Assembly (NCBI GenBank): GCA_027214125.1
Contig: JAPWHF010000003.1
Span: 62,001-126,000 of the forward strand
From: Zoogloeaceae bacterium G21618-S1
Lineage (GTDB): Bacteria; Pseudomonadota; Gammaproteobacteria; Burkholderiales; Rhodocyclaceae
Direction: 5' to 3'
DNA length: 64,000 bases
Of the stretch, positions 1-8,418 are shown one piece after another; the stretch's first letter is position 1; every line of letters starts with the position of its first letter. Below the pieces are notes generated by a model. The model searched no databases. It saw only the letters and a list, made by a program, of their open reading frames with translations, and was not told where the DNA came from. The translations under genes and the position numbers were made by a program.

Positions 1-38
1 GCGACTGCGTTTCTGCGGTTTCTGTCGATGTCGATCAT
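1..38 (-). CDS. SnoaL-like small protein, N-terminal fragment
   Basis: Only the first 12 codons are inside the window; the gene runs off the left edge. The start is well marked by an AAGGAGG box (44-50, read on the minus strand) five bases before the ATG. The visible residues, MIDIDRNRRNAVA, resemble the opening of SnoaL/NTF2-fold proteins annotated as putative aldol-condensation enzymes. With a dozen residues this is recollection only. It lies 16 bases after the stop of the small gene at 55-297 and was probably co-transcribed with it. Confidence 0.45.
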   Translation of the reverse strand, partial: MIDIDRNRRNAV

Positions 39-54
39 GGATGCCTCCTTATTT

Positions 55-297
55 TCAAACCCGCTTCAGCACGCCCGCGAAGCCCCGCCAGGTCGCTTGC
101 CAGCGTGAATCGGAGAGGCCGAACTCGACCACTAAGTTCACGTACTGCGCCATGTCGCCGACCACAGCATCCTGCGCTAAGGCGCCCATCACTACCGAAT
201 AGCGCTGCTCGAAATGAACATCCCACACGTCGAACTCTTTTCGCCAGTGCTCGTAGACCGCCAGCGTGTCATCAGCGCCGCGCGGTCTCGCCAGCAT
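55..297 (-). CDS. Small hypothetical protein, 80 aa
   Basis: I do not recognise this protein. It is soluble, rich in Trp and acidic residues (for example EHWRKEFDVWDVHFEQRY), with no signal peptide, membrane segment or known motif. A stop codon lies directly upstream of the ATG, so the frame cannot be longer. No clear Shine-Dalgarno sequence precedes it. In its favour are natural-looking amino-acid usage and its position just before the strong ribosome-binding site of the next gene on the same strand. A chance open frame cannot be excluded. Confidence 0.4.
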   Translation of the reverse strand: MLARPRGADDTLAVYEHWRKEFDVWDVHFEQRYSVVMGALAQDAVVGDMAQYVNLVVEFGLSDSRWQATWRGFAGVLKRV

Positions 298-382
298 TCA
301 TATGCAAAGAAGCTGTTCGATCAAACGACACACACGCCTCTCACCCTGAAACCCCCATGGCCCGCCAGCCAACGCACCGTAC

Positions 383-1573
383 TCACTGCGACTCGGCCAT
401 CCGGTAAAACACCGCCCCCGCCGCCGCGGCGCCGAGCACCAGATACATGACCATCCCCAGACTCAGGGTCTGAACACTTCCCCACAGCAGGGGCGCCGTC
501 ACGGCCGCCGTCAGCGCATTGACGGCCATCTGCATGAAACTCTGGCAGCTCGACGCCAGGCCCCGACGCAGCGGAAACAAGTCCAGCGCCATCAAGGTCA
601 GGTTCGGCATGGTCAGCGACATGCCCAGGGTGTAGAGCGCGATCGGTGCGACCGAATGCGGCAAGCCGGGCGTCATCGCGGTCGACACCAGCACATTGGC
701 CAGCGCCGACACGATCATCACCGCGTAACCGGTGGCCACGCTGCGTCGCGGCGACCAGCGCCCGGCGACCCGGCCGGAGAGCCACGAGCCGACCAGCAAG
801 CCCCCCATAGACGGCACGAACAGCCAGGCAAAGGCCTGCGGCGAGCGGCCGAGATGGTCGACCAAAAAGGTCGGCGCCGACAGCACGTAGATGAAGAAAC
901 CATTGAAGTTCAGCGCCAGCGCGCCGGTCAGCAGCAAAAAGGCGGGCTTGCGCAACACCTGGCCATAGGCCCGCGCCAGATCCCCCAGATGGAGGGGTTG
1001 GCGCTCTTCGGGGGGCAGGGTTTCGGGCAAGGCCCGGTGACAGACGACGGTCATCACCAGCCCGTACAGGGCAAGGAATGCGAAGATCGCACGCCAGTTG
1101 GCGAAGACCAGGATCCAGCCGCCGATGATGGGCGCCACCGCCGGCGCCACTGCAAACATCATCACCACATGCGACATCAGGCGCTGCGCGTCCGGGCCAT
1201 CGAGCACATCGCGCACAATGGCGCGACCGATCACCATGCCGGCGCCGGCGCTCATGCCTTGCAAGGCGCGGCCGACCCATATCCACTCGATGCTCGGTGC
1301 GACGGTGCACACCATCGAAGCCAGTGTGAACATGGCCATCGCCACCACCAGCACCCGGCGCCGCCCGAAACCGTCGGACAGCGCGCCATGCCACAACACC
1401 ATCACGGCGAACATCACCATATACAGCGTGAGTGTCTGCTGCACGGCGTAGCGCGTCGTGCCCAGATCGACCTCCATGGCATGGAAAGCCGGCAGGTAGG
1501 TATCGATCGAGAAAGGGCCAATCGCGGCAAGCGCCGCCAGGATGATGGCCAGTTGCGTATAGGAACGGTGCAT
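383..1573 (-). CDS. Bcr/CflA-family multidrug efflux MFS transporter
   Basis: This is a 12-helix inner-membrane proton-coupled exporter of the Bcr/CflA group, 396 aa, the usual length for the family. The first helix carries the signature PFSIDTYLPAF. The loop between helices 2 and 3 has the MFS motif A version GALSDGFGRRRVL (residues about 63-75), and helix 4 continues with GRALQGMSAGAG. Family members export drugs such as bicyclomycin or chloramphenicol; the substrate here is unknown. It follows comM/yifB on the same strand by about 65 bases. There is no clear Shine-Dalgarno before the ATG, and a short hairpin (1578-1600) occupies that position. Confidence 0.88.
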   Translation of the reverse strand: MHRSYTQLAIILAALAAIGPFSIDTYLPAFHAMEVDLGTTRYAVQQTLTLYMVMFAVMVLWHGALSDGFGRRRVLVVAMAMFTLASMVCTVAPSIEWIWVGRALQGMSAGAGMVIGRAIVRDVLDGPDAQRLMSHVVMMFAVAPAVAPIIGGWILVFANWRAIFAFLALYGLVMTVVCHRALPETLPPEERQPLHLGDLARAYGQVLRKPAFLLLTGALALNFNGFFIYVLSAPTFLVDHLGRSPQAFAWLFVPSMGGLLVGSWLSGRVAGRWSPRRSVATGYAVMIVSALANVLVSTAMTPGLPHSVAPIALYTLGMSLTMPNLTLMALDLFPLRRGLASSCQSFMQMAVNALTAAVTAPLLWGSVQTLSLGMVMYLVLGAAAAGAVFYRMAESQ

Positions 1574-1577
1574 TCGG

Positions 1578-1600
1578 GGTCGCTAAAGAAAATGGCGACC
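1578..1600 (-). repeat. Hairpin in the leader of the Bcr/CflA gene
   Basis: An inverted repeat GGTCGC/GCGACC with an 11-base A/T-rich loop ends five bases before the ATG of the efflux gene, where a ribosome-binding site would normally be. It has no T-run, so it is unlikely to be a terminator. It may lower translation of the exporter. Function is inference. Confidence 0.4.
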
Positions 1601-1638
1601 GGCCAAAGGCGCGATCGCGAAGCATCCCAGTGTACTGC

Positions 1639-3144
1639 TTATCGCGCGGAGGCGCCGAGCCCGCGCCGGTACTGGATGGCCTCGGCCACATGCACTGCGG
1701 CCACGCCGTCCGTGCCCGCCAGATCAGCAATGGTTCGCGCCACACGCAGGATGCGATCATGGCTGCGCGCCGACAAGCCGAGCGACTCGACCGCGCGCGC
1801 CAGCACCTGACGCCCGCGATCATCGGGCCGGCAATGCCGCACCACGCCAGCAGCATCGAGCACGGCATTGTCGGTGCCCTGCCGCGCCTGCTGGCGTTGC
1901 CGCGCGGCCAACACCCGGGTGAGCACGGTGGCACTGTCTTCGCCGGGCACCGCGCGTTCAAGCTCGGCGGCATTCAGGCTACCGACTTCCAAGGTCAGGT
2001 CGATGCGATCGAGCAAGGGACCGGAGAGCTTGCCGCGATAGCGCGCGACCTGATCCGGCGTGCACCGGCAGCGCCCCCGTGCGTCACCCAGGTAACCACA
2101 CGGGCAGGGGTTCATCGCCGCCACCAACTGAAAGCGCGCCGGAAACCGCGCCCGACGGCGCGCCCGCGCCACCTCGACATGCCCGCTTTCGAGCGGCTCG
2201 CGCAGGGCTTCGAGCACGCGGCGGTCGAATTCCGGCAGCTCGTCGAGAAACAACACGCCGTGATGCGCCAGGCTGATTTCGCCGGGCCCCGGAATCGCCC
2301 CGCCCCCTACAATCGCCGGCGCGGACGCGGAGTGATGCGGCGACCGAAACGCCCGCCGCCCCCAGGTGGCCGGGTCGAAATGCCCGGCCAGAGACTGCAC
2401 CGCCGCCGCTTCCAGTGCAGCGGCCTCATCAAGCGGCGGCAGGATACCGGCCAGACGCTGGGCGAGCATGGACTTGCCGGTTCCCGGCGGGCCGTACATC
2501 AATAGCGAATGATTGCCCGCCGCGGCCACCTCCAACGCCCGGCGGGCTTCGAGCTGACCTTTGACATCGGCAAGGTCGGGCATGGCTTGCGGCGGCGCAG
2601 AGTCAAGCGGCGGCGGGGCGTCGGGCAGCAGCGTCTGGCCATTGAGATGCGCACACACGGCCAGCAAGGTATCGGCGGGACGCACCGACACATCGCGCAC
2701 CCGAGCGGCTTCCTGCGCACTGGCGGTCGGCAGAATCAGGGTCCGCCCCGCGGCGCGGGTTTGCAGCGCCATCGCCAGCGCACCGCGAATCGGCCGCAAC
2801 TCGCCAGACAGCGACAACTCACCGGCAAACTCATGGCCCGCCAAAGCCGCTGCGTTCAACTGCCCCGAGGCGGCCAGAATGCCGACCGCAATCGGCAGGT
2901 CGAAACGGCCGCCCTCCTTGGGCAGATCGGCTGGCGCCAAATTGACGGTGATGCGGCGTTGCGGGAATTCGAAGTTGCCCGTTTGCAGCGCGGCGCGCAC
3001 GCGCTCGCGGGCTTCGCGCACTTCGGTGTCGGGCAGCCCGACCAGATTGAAGGCAGGCAGGCCATTGGCGAGATGAACTTCGACGACGACGGGCGGCGCA
3101 TCCATGCCATCGAGGGCACGGGTATGAACAAGGGCGAGTGACAT
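1639..3144 (-). CDS. comM: YifB/ComM-family Mg-chelatase-like AAA+ ATPase
   Basis: A 501-aa protein with the full ComM architecture. It has an N-terminal Lon-protease-like fold (residues about 20-140), a magnesium-chelatase AAA+ core with Walker A GPPGTGKS at 218-225 and Walker B-like LFLDELPEF, the conserved NPCPCGYLGD segment, and a C-terminal Mg_chelatase_C domain. In naturally transformable bacteria ComM is a hexameric helicase that drives branch migration during integration of taken-up DNA. It is also widespread outside competent species. The ATG directly opens the family-typical MSLALVHTRAL. Neighbours do not indicate a competence locus. Confidence 0.93.
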   Translation of the reverse strand: MSLALVHTRALDGMDAPPVVVEVHLANGLPAFNLVGLPDTEVREARERVRAALQTGNFEFPQRRITVNLAPADLPKEGGRFDLPIAVGILAASGQLNAAALAGHEFAGELSLSGELRPIRGALAMALQTRAAGRTLILPTASAQEAARVRDVSVRPADTLLAVCAHLNGQTLLPDAPPPLDSAPPQAMPDLADVKGQLEARRALEVAAAGNHSLLMYGPPGTGKSMLAQRLAGILPPLDEAAALEAAAVQSLAGHFDPATWGRRAFRSPHHSASAPAIVGGGAIPGPGEISLAHHGVLFLDELPEFDRRVLEALREPLESGHVEVARARRRARFPARFQLVAAMNPCPCGYLGDARGRCRCTPDQVARYRGKLSGPLLDRIDLTLEVGSLNAAELERAVPGEDSATVLTRVLAARQRQQARQGTDNAVLDAAGVVRHCRPDDRGRQVLARAVESLGLSARSHDRILRVARTIADLAGTDGVAAVHVAEAIQYRRGLGASAR

Positions 3145-3200
3145 GGGGCCCGAGTGTAGCCGGCCGGCGATGCGATTGGAATATGCCGCTTCAATGCCTG

Positions 3201-4208
3201 TCAGGCGGCGCGGCGCTGCTCCACGGCGTTGGCGGCGTCGATCAGCAGGCGCGGGTCATTGGCGCGCAGCAGATTGGGGTCAGACAACATGCGCCGCCAC
3301 TGCCGGGCACCGGGCATGCCGTGATACAGGCCGAGCACATGACGCGTCATGGTCTTGAGCGGCACGCCCTCGGCAATCTGCGTGGCCATGAAGCCCACCA
3401 TCGCGTCGACCACCTCTAACCGCGACGGTGCGGCTTCCGCATCACCCCAGCCGCGGGCATCGGCTTCGGCCAGCAGCCAGGGGTTGTGATAGGCCTCGCG
3501 GCCGACCATCACGCCGTCGACCGCTGGCCATTGCGCAGCAATCGCATCCCAATCGGTGAAACCACCGTTGATGAGGATCTCCAGCGCGGGGAAATCTCGC
3601 TTGAGTTGATGCACATAGTCGTACTTGAGCGGCGGGATGTCGCGATTCTCCTTGGGCGATAGCCCTTTGAGGATTGCATTGCGCGCGTGCACGATGAACA
3701 CCGTGCAGCCGCTACGCGCTTGCACCTGGCCGACAAAATCGCGCAGGTAACTGTAGTCTTCGACGCTGTCGATGCCGATGCGGTGCTTGACCGTGACGGC
3801 GCGGTCGGTCACGTCCTGCATGGCCTTGAGGCAGTCGGCCACCAACACCGGCTCGGCCATCAGGCAGGCGCCGAAGGCCCCCGACTGCACCCGCTCGGAG
3901 GGACAGCCGACATTGAGGTTGATCTCGTCGTAGCCCCATTCGGTCGCCAGACGGGCGCAACGCGCCAGATCGGCCGGATCGCTGCCGCCCAGTTGCAGCG
4001 CCAGCGGATGCTCGCAATCATCAAAACGCAGAAAGCGGCCGGCATCGCCATGGATCAGCGCGCCGGTGGTCACCATCTCGGTATACAGCCAAGTGCGGCG
4101 GGTGATCTGCCGCGCAAAGAAGCGGTAGAAGCGGTCGGTCCAATCGAGCATGGGCGCGATGGCCAGACGGCGCGAGGGCAGCGCGGCGGGGGAAGACGAA
4201 ACAGACAT
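3201..4208 (-). CDS. dusA: tRNA-dihydrouridine(20/20a) synthase DusA
   Basis: A flavin enzyme that reduces uridine 20/20a in the D-loop of tRNA with NADPH. The TIM-barrel begins with APMLDWTDRFYRFF, typical of DusA. The catalytic cysteine is C115 in GAFGACLM, next to the GCPSERVQSG motif, and the FMN-phosphate loop is GVMVGREAYHNPW. I placed the start at the internal ATG giving MSVSSSPAAL (335 aa), because the upstream in-frame ATG at 4244 would add 12 residues not expected for the family. It stands alone between comM and a LysR gene. Confidence 0.93.
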   Translation of the reverse strand: MSVSSSPAALPSRRLAIAPMLDWTDRFYRFFARQITRRTWLYTEMVTTGALIHGDAGRFLRFDDCEHPLALQLGGSDPADLARCARLATEWGYDEINLNVGCPSERVQSGAFGACLMAEPVLVADCLKAMQDVTDRAVTVKHRIGIDSVEDYSYLRDFVGQVQARSGCTVFIVHARNAILKGLSPKENRDIPPLKYDYVHQLKRDFPALEILINGGFTDWDAIAAQWPAVDGVMVGREAYHNPWLLAEADARGWGDAEAAPSRLEVVDAMVGFMATQIAEGVPLKTMTRHVLGLYHGMPGARQWRRMLSDPNLLRANDPRLLIDAANAVEQRRAA

Positions 4209-4262
4209 GGGCGCAACATCAATACGGGGCGCCAATTCTATCATCGGCGCCGGCGAGCGAAG

Positions 4263-5174
4263 TCAGCCCTCGGCCGGCCGGTGCCAGGGCGGCTGAGCAA
4301 AAGCCTCGGCGAGAAAGTCGACCAGCACCCGTACTTTCACCGACAGATGGCGGCGCGAGGGGTAGACCACATACACGCCGATCTCGGGGAGGCGGAAATC
4401 CGGCAACACCTCCACCAGCCGCCCCTCGGCCAGGTCATCACCAATCAGAAAATCGGGCTGCAACACGAGGCCCTGATGCGCCAGCGCGACCGCGCGGCAG
4501 GTGTCGCCGTTGTTGGTGCGCATGCGCGGCGAGGTTTGCACCTCCTGCGGACCGTCAGGCGTGTCGAAGCGCCAGGTGTCGCCGGCCGGGGAATAGCTGT
4601 AGGCGATGACGGCGTGCGCGGCCAGATCGGCCACCCGCTCGGGTGTGCCGTGCGTCGCCAGATACGCCGGCGTGGCGGTGACCATCACCCGGGTCGAGGC
4701 CAGGCGCCGATGCACCAGCGTGGAGTCCTGCATGCGGCTGATGCGGATCACCGCGTCGTAGCCCTCTTCGACCACGTCGATCAGCCGGTCGGCCAGATCC
4801 ACCTCCAGCGACACATCCGGGTAGCGCGCCATGAACGGCCCCCACAACGGCGCCAGATGCAGCACGCCGAAGGACAGCGGCGCGTTGATGCGCAAGCTGC
4901 CCACCGGGTGGCCGGTGACCTCGCCGACCGCGCTCTCGGCCTCTTCGAGCTCGTCGAGAATCTGTTTGCAGCGGCCGTAGTAGGCGCGCCCCGCCTCGGT
5001 AATCGACAGGCGACGCGTGGTGCGCTGGAGCAGGCGTGCGCCGAGCCGGGTCTCCAGATCGATCACACTGCGCGACACCGCTGCCTTCGACAGACGCAAC
5101 TGATCGGCCGCGGCGACAAAACTGCCGGCTTCGATCACGGCAACAAAACACTGCATTTCGCGGAATCTATCCAT
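4263..5174 (-). CDS. LysR-family transcriptional regulator (CrgA/DmlR-like)
   Basis: A 303-aa regulator with the standard LysR layout: an N-terminal winged helix-turn-helix (MDRFREMQCFVAVIEAGSF; about residues 1-60) and a periplasmic-binding-like effector domain from about residue 90 to 290. The opening and the motif RLLQRTTRRLSITEAG are typical of the CrgA/DmlR branch. It is divergent from the dioxygenase gene at 5299. An inverted repeat, ATTGTC-N11-GACAAT, sits between them, so it probably controls that gene and itself. The effector is unknown. Confidence 0.9.
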   Translation of the reverse strand: MDRFREMQCFVAVIEAGSFVAAADQLRLSKAAVSRSVIDLETRLGARLLQRTTRRLSITEAGRAYYGRCKQILDELEEAESAVGEVTGHPVGSLRINAPLSFGVLHLAPLWGPFMARYPDVSLEVDLADRLIDVVEEGYDAVIRISRMQDSTLVHRRLASTRVMVTATPAYLATHGTPERVADLAAHAVIAYSYSPAGDTWRFDTPDGPQEVQTSPRMRTNNGDTCRAVALAHQGLVLQPDFLIGDDLAEGRLVEVLPDFRLPEIGVYVVYPSRRHLSVKVRVLVDFLAEAFAQPPWHRPAEG

Positions 5175-5180
5175 GCGCAG

Positions 5181-5203
5181 ATTGTCTCTTATTCATTGAC
5201 AAT
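5181..5203. promoter_or_regulatory. Candidate LysR operator, ATTGTC-N11-GACAAT
   Basis: A perfect six-base inverted repeat separated by 11 bases fits the T-N11-A rule for LysR-type binding sites. It lies seven bases upstream of the LysR start and about 95 bases upstream of the divergent dioxygenase gene. The right arm contains TTGACA (5196-5201), which could be a -35 element for the dioxygenase gene. Binding is inferred from symmetry and position. Confidence 0.5.
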
Positions 5204-5298
5204 CAATCAATGCTGCCGCTGTTTATCAAAGTCAAGGCAAACAATAAGATGCACCCAAGCTTCGCATTTACGCGTGGCGTGCCATCAAGGAATCAAGG

Positions 5299-6102
5299 AT
5301 GTCTCTGCCCAGCCTCTTTATCTCGCACGGTTCGCCGATGTTCGCTGTCGAACCCGGCCGCCTCGGCCCATCGCTGACCGCGCTGGGCCAGGCGCTGACG
5401 CGGCCGCGGGCGGTGGTCATCGTGTCACCGCACTGGATGCGCCCCTCGCTCGAAGTGTCGGCCGGCATCACAGGGGAAACCATTCACGACTTTGGCGGCT
5501 TTCCGCGCGCACTGTATGCGCTGGACTACCCCGCGCCGGCCGCGACCGATGTGGCCGAGACGGTCGTCGCTGCGCTCACTCGCCACGGGCTGAAAGCACG
5601 GCGCAACGACACACACGGACGCGATCACGGCGCCTGGGTACCGATGCTGCACCTGTATCCGGACGCGGACATCCCGCTGATTCAGGTCTCGCAGCCCAGC
5701 GCGCCCTCGCCACTGGCGCTGCTCGAACTGGGCCAGGCATTGGCGCCCTTGCGCGAATCCGGCGTGCTGCTGATCGGCTCGGGCAGCCTGACCCACAACC
5801 TGCGCGACTACTTTCATGACACAGGCACGGAACCTTATGCCGCCGAGTTTGCCAACTGGGTGTGGGCGCGGTTACAGGCGGGCGACCTCGACGCCTTGCT
5901 CAACTACCGCAGCCAGGCGCCGAACGCACTGCGCGCCCACCCCACCGACGAGCATTTTCTGCCCCTGTTTTTTGCCATCGGCGCTGCCGGCTGCGATTGG
6001 TCGCACACCCGCCGGATCGACGGTGGCGTGCTGACCGGAGAATTAAGCATGGACAGTTTCGTGTTTGCCGATCCCACCTTCTCCCTTGCACACGCGGCCT
6101 GA
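5299..6102 (+). CDS. DODA-type extradiol aromatic ring-opening dioxygenase (YgiD-like)
   Basis: A 267-aa class III extradiol dioxygenase-fold protein of the 4,5-DOPA dioxygenase group. Metal-ligand histidines are visible in SHGSPM near the N-terminus, in HDFGGFP, and in GRDHGAWVPM about residue 115. The family cleaves catecholic rings next to the hydroxyls using a divalent metal; the E. coli homologue YgiD acts on DOPA. The substrate here is not determined. It is transcribed divergently from a LysR regulator and followed by cytochrome b561 only 16 bases downstream, so those genes may form one unit. Confidence 0.9.
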   Translation: MSLPSLFISHGSPMFAVEPGRLGPSLTALGQALTRPRAVVIVSPHWMRPSLEVSAGITGETIHDFGGFPRALYALDYPAPAATDVAETVVAALTRHGLKARRNDTHGRDHGAWVPMLHLYPDADIPLIQVSQPSAPSPLALLELGQALAPLRESGVLLIGSGSLTHNLRDYFHDTGTEPYAAEFANWVWARLQAGDLDALLNYRSQAPNALRAHPTDEHFLPLFFAIGAAGCDWSHTRRIDGGVLTGELSMDSFVFADPTFSLAHAA

Positions 6103-6118
6103 GCGCCGACACACGATC

Positions 6119-6658
6119 ATGGAACCACGCTACACCCCCACCGCCATCACCCTGCACTGGCTCATCGCGCTAGGCATCACCGGCGCCTTCGGCCTCGGCG
6201 TGTATATGCACGAGCTACCGCTGTCACCGACCAAGCTCCAGCTCTATTCCTGGCACAAATGGGCCGGCGTCACGCTGTTCCTGCTGATCCTGTTTCGACT
6301 CGGCTGGCGGCTCACTCACCCGGCGCCGACCCTGCCCGGCACCATGTCACCGATGCAGCGCCTGGCCGCCGGCGCAGCGCACTGGTTGCTGTACGGCCTG
6401 ATGATCGCCATTCCGCTGTCGGGCTGGCTGATGAGCTCGGCCAAGGGCTTCCAGACCGTGTGGTTTGGCCTCGTGCCACTGCCCGACCTGCTGGCCAAGG
6501 ACGCCGCGCTGGGCGACACGCTCAAGGACGTGCACGAAGCGCTCAACTTCACCCTGCTCGGTCTGGTCGTGCTCCACACCGCCGCCGCGCTCAAGCACCA
6601 CTTTATTGATCGGGACTCCGTGCTCACCCGCATGCTGCCCCGCTTCCAGAAATCCTGA
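6119..6658 (+). CDS. Cytochrome b561-family membrane protein
   Basis: A 179-aa inner-membrane di-haem cytochrome with four predicted helices. Candidate haem-ligand histidines are in ITLHWLIALG (helix 1), SWHKWAG (helix 2) and LVVLHTAAALKHH (helix 4). Family members shuttle electrons between quinol and periplasmic acceptors, and CybB acts as a superoxide:quinone oxidoreductase. The start was placed at MEPRYTPTAI rather than an earlier in-frame ATG, because this gives the family-typical opening just before helix 1. It sits directly upstream of two yceI genes, a common neighbour pair. Confidence 0.9.
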   Translation: MEPRYTPTAITLHWLIALGITGAFGLGVYMHELPLSPTKLQLYSWHKWAGVTLFLLILFRLGWRLTHPAPTLPGTMSPMQRLAAGAAHWLLYGLMIAIPLSGWLMSSAKGFQTVWFGLVPLPDLLAKDAALGDTLKDVHEALNFTLLGLVVLHTAAALKHHFIDRDSVLTRMLPRFQKS

Positions 6659-6684
6659 TTCGGCACGACCGAAGGAGACACTCG

Positions 6685-7266
6685 ATGATGCACCCCGCTT
6701 TCCCCCGGCTGGCCCTTGCCGCCGCACTCGCGCTTGGCGCCGCCAGCACGGCGCAGGCCGTTGAATACGGCACGCTCGACAACGGCGCCAGCCAGGTCGG
6801 CTTCCGTTACAGCCAAATGGGCGTCACGCTCGACGGCCAGTTCCAGCAATTCTCGGCCGAGCTGCATTTCGACCCCGCCCGCCCCGAGGCAGCCTCTACC
6901 CGCTTCGAAGTTCCGCTGGCCAGCATCGACACCGGCTCGCCTGAAGGCAATGACGAAGTCAAAGCCAAGACCTGGTTCGACACCACCAAACACCCGGTAG
7001 CACGCTTTGTCTCGAGCAGCGTCAAGCCCCTGGGCAGCAACCGCTTCGAGGTGACCGGCCAGTTGAGTATCAAGGGCAAGACGCGCGAGGTGAGCTTCCC
7101 GGTCACCTACACCCCAGGCACCCCGGCTGCCACGTTCGACGGCACGCTGCCACTACGCCGTGGCGATTTTTCGATTGGCGAAGGCGACTGGTCAAGCTTC
7201 GACATCGTCGCCAACAAGGTCGATGTCACCTTCCATCTCGTCGCCCTGCCGCTGGCGTCGAAATAG
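6685..7266 (+). CDS. YceI-family periplasmic protein (first copy)
   Basis: A 193-aa exported lipocalin-like beta-barrel protein. Residues 1-27 form a Sec signal peptide ending AQA. The rest has the YceI pattern, including FDTTKHPVARFVSSSV and LSIKGKTREVSFPVTY. The fold binds isoprenoid chains such as polyprenyl or quinone tails in characterised members; the ligand here is unknown. An AAGGAG box precedes two adjacent in-frame ATGs, so the start could be one codon later. It follows cytochrome b561 and is followed by a second YceI gene that it resembles only moderately. Confidence 0.92.
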   Translation: MMHPAFPRLALAAALALGAASTAQAVEYGTLDNGASQVGFRYSQMGVTLDGQFQQFSAELHFDPARPEAASTRFEVPLASIDTGSPEGNDEVKAKTWFDTTKHPVARFVSSSVKPLGSNRFEVTGQLSIKGKTREVSFPVTYTPGTPAATFDGTLPLRRGDFSIGEGDWSSFDIVANKVDVTFHLVALPLASK

Positions 7267-7311
7267 AATTTTTCCCAAAAACCCCCGCAACACCCCCAAA
7301 CGGAGCACCAC

Positions 7312-7881
7312 ATGAATAAAACCCTCATCACCGCCGCCCTCGCCACATTCATCGCCGCACCGACCTTTGCCGAGCCGGTGGTCTACACCGTCGAAGGCAC
7401 CCATACCTTCCCGCGCTTCTCGTACAGCCACTTTGGTTTCTCGAAGCAGCTCTCGCGCTTCAACAAAACCACCGGTACGGTCACGCTGGACGCCGCCGCC
7501 CGCACCGCCTCGGTCGACATGACCATCGACACCACCTCAGTTGACACCGGCTACGACACCTTCGACGGCCACATCCAGGGCGCAGACTTCCTCGACACCG
7601 CCAATCACCCGACCGCGACCTTCAAGTCCACCAAAGTGAACTTCGACGGTGACACCCCGGCCACCATTGAAGGCAATCTGACCCTCAAGGGCGTCACCCG
7701 CCCGGTGACCCTGACCGTGACCTCGTTCAAGGCCATGGCCCACCCGATACTCAAGAAACCGGCCATCGGCGCCAACGCAACCACCGTCATCAAGCGCAGC
7801 GAGTTCAACGCGGGCAAGTACGCCCCCAATGTCAGCGACGAAGTGACGCTGGACATCGCGCTCGAAGCGATCCAGATGTAA
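7312..7881 (+). CDS. YceI-family periplasmic protein (second copy)
   Basis: A 189-aa exported protein with signal peptide MNKTLITAALATFIAAPTFA and the YceI barrel (FDTANHPTATFKST-like core at about 95-110, then LTLKGVTRPVTLTVTSF). It has the sequence ...YSHFGFSKQLSRFNKTTGTV typical of YceI proteins. It ends 27 bases before a strong intrinsic terminator, which closes the dioxygenase/b561/YceI run. The two copies are divergent in sequence, so they are not a recent duplication and may carry different lipids. Confidence 0.92.
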   Translation: MNKTLITAALATFIAAPTFAEPVVYTVEGTHTFPRFSYSHFGFSKQLSRFNKTTGTVTLDAAARTASVDMTIDTTSVDTGYDTFDGHIQGADFLDTANHPTATFKSTKVNFDGDTPATIEGNLTLKGVTRPVTLTVTSFKAMAHPILKKPAIGANATTVIKRSEFNAGKYAPNVSDEVTLDIALEAIQM

Positions 7882-7903
7882 TCTTCCGAAACATACAGGC
7901 AAC

Positions 7904-7934
7904 AAAAAAGCGGCCCCGAAAGGCCGCTTTTTTT
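7904..7934. terminator. Bidirectional intrinsic terminator, yceI / ubiK
   Basis: A perfect GCGGCC/GGCCGC stem (7910-7915 and 7922-7927) has six As on the left and seven Ts on the right. It can end the plus-strand yceI transcript and the convergent minus-strand ubiK transcript. Confidence 0.88.
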
Positions 7935-7948
7935 GTGCCTTGACCGAA

Positions 7949-8200
7949 TCAGCCGGCGGTCTTCTTCGCCAATTCAGCTTCCAGCATCGCCACGCGCGCC
8001 TCCAGTGCCGCCAGCTGCACGCAGGTCCGCTCCAGCAAGGCGCACTGCACATCAAATTCCTCGCGGGTCACCAGATCGAGCCGGGCGAAGGCGCTGGCCG
8101 CCAATGCACGCACGTTCTTCTCAATATCCTTGACCGGCGAGTTGGCCGCGGCTTCGGCGAATTTTCCGGCGAGTTGATCAAGCAGCTGGGGTGGGTTCAT
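7949..8200 (-). CDS. ubiK: UbiK accessory factor for ubiquinone biosynthesis
   Basis: An 83-aa protein of the UbiK/YqiC (BMFP) family. It opens with the typical MNPPQLLDQLAGKFAEA and ends in a predicted coiled coil (about 50-80: ALEARVAMLEAELAKK) that mediates trimerisation. UbiK partners UbiJ in the soluble Ubi complex that helps modify ubiquinone precursors under aerobic conditions. It stands alone, divergent from torF, and shares the downstream terminator with yceI. Confidence 0.9.
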   Translation of the reverse strand: MNPPQLLDQLAGKFAEAAANSPVKDIEKNVRALAASAFARLDLVTREEFDVQCALLERTCVQLAALEARVAMLEAELAKKTAG

Positions 8201-8295
8201 TGCGGAGTCCTGGAGTCAAAGGCGAAAACGCGGATATTGTCGCGCGAATCCGCCTGCGATGCACTCCTCCTCGCAGGCCACGTACATCAAAAAAA

Positions 8296-8338
8296 GCACC
8301 ACGCAGGTGCGCACCAAAACAGTGCGCCATTCTGGTGC
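8296..8338. promoter_or_regulatory. Cluster of NtrC-type enhancer sites
   Basis: Two back-to-back perfect copies of the NtrC consensus GCAC-N7-GTGC lie at 8296-8310 and 8311-8325. A third copy with one mismatch (GCGC-N7-GTGC) is at 8324-8338. They are centred about 142, 127 and 114 bases upstream of the start site predicted from the sigma-54 promoter at 8419-8433. This is normal enhancer spacing for NtrC, which acts when nitrogen is short. Confidence 0.75.
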
Positions 8339-8418
8339 ATTGGATTTTCTCGGTGCGCTGCGACGCAACATTCCGACTGGCACCATCGCAAACCCTTGTT
8401 TTTCCGTATGAAAAAAAC

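Noticed and set aside
3687-5819. A 710-codon open frame on the plus strand across dusA and the LysR gene
   Set aside because: It is antisense to two clear genes, rich in His/Arg/Gln as expected for a GC-rich shadow frame, with no recognisable domain.
8378-8392. TGGCACCATCGCAAA as a second sigma-54 promoter before torF
   Set aside because: It has the -24 GG element but no GC at the required -12 position; the site at 8419-8433 fits.
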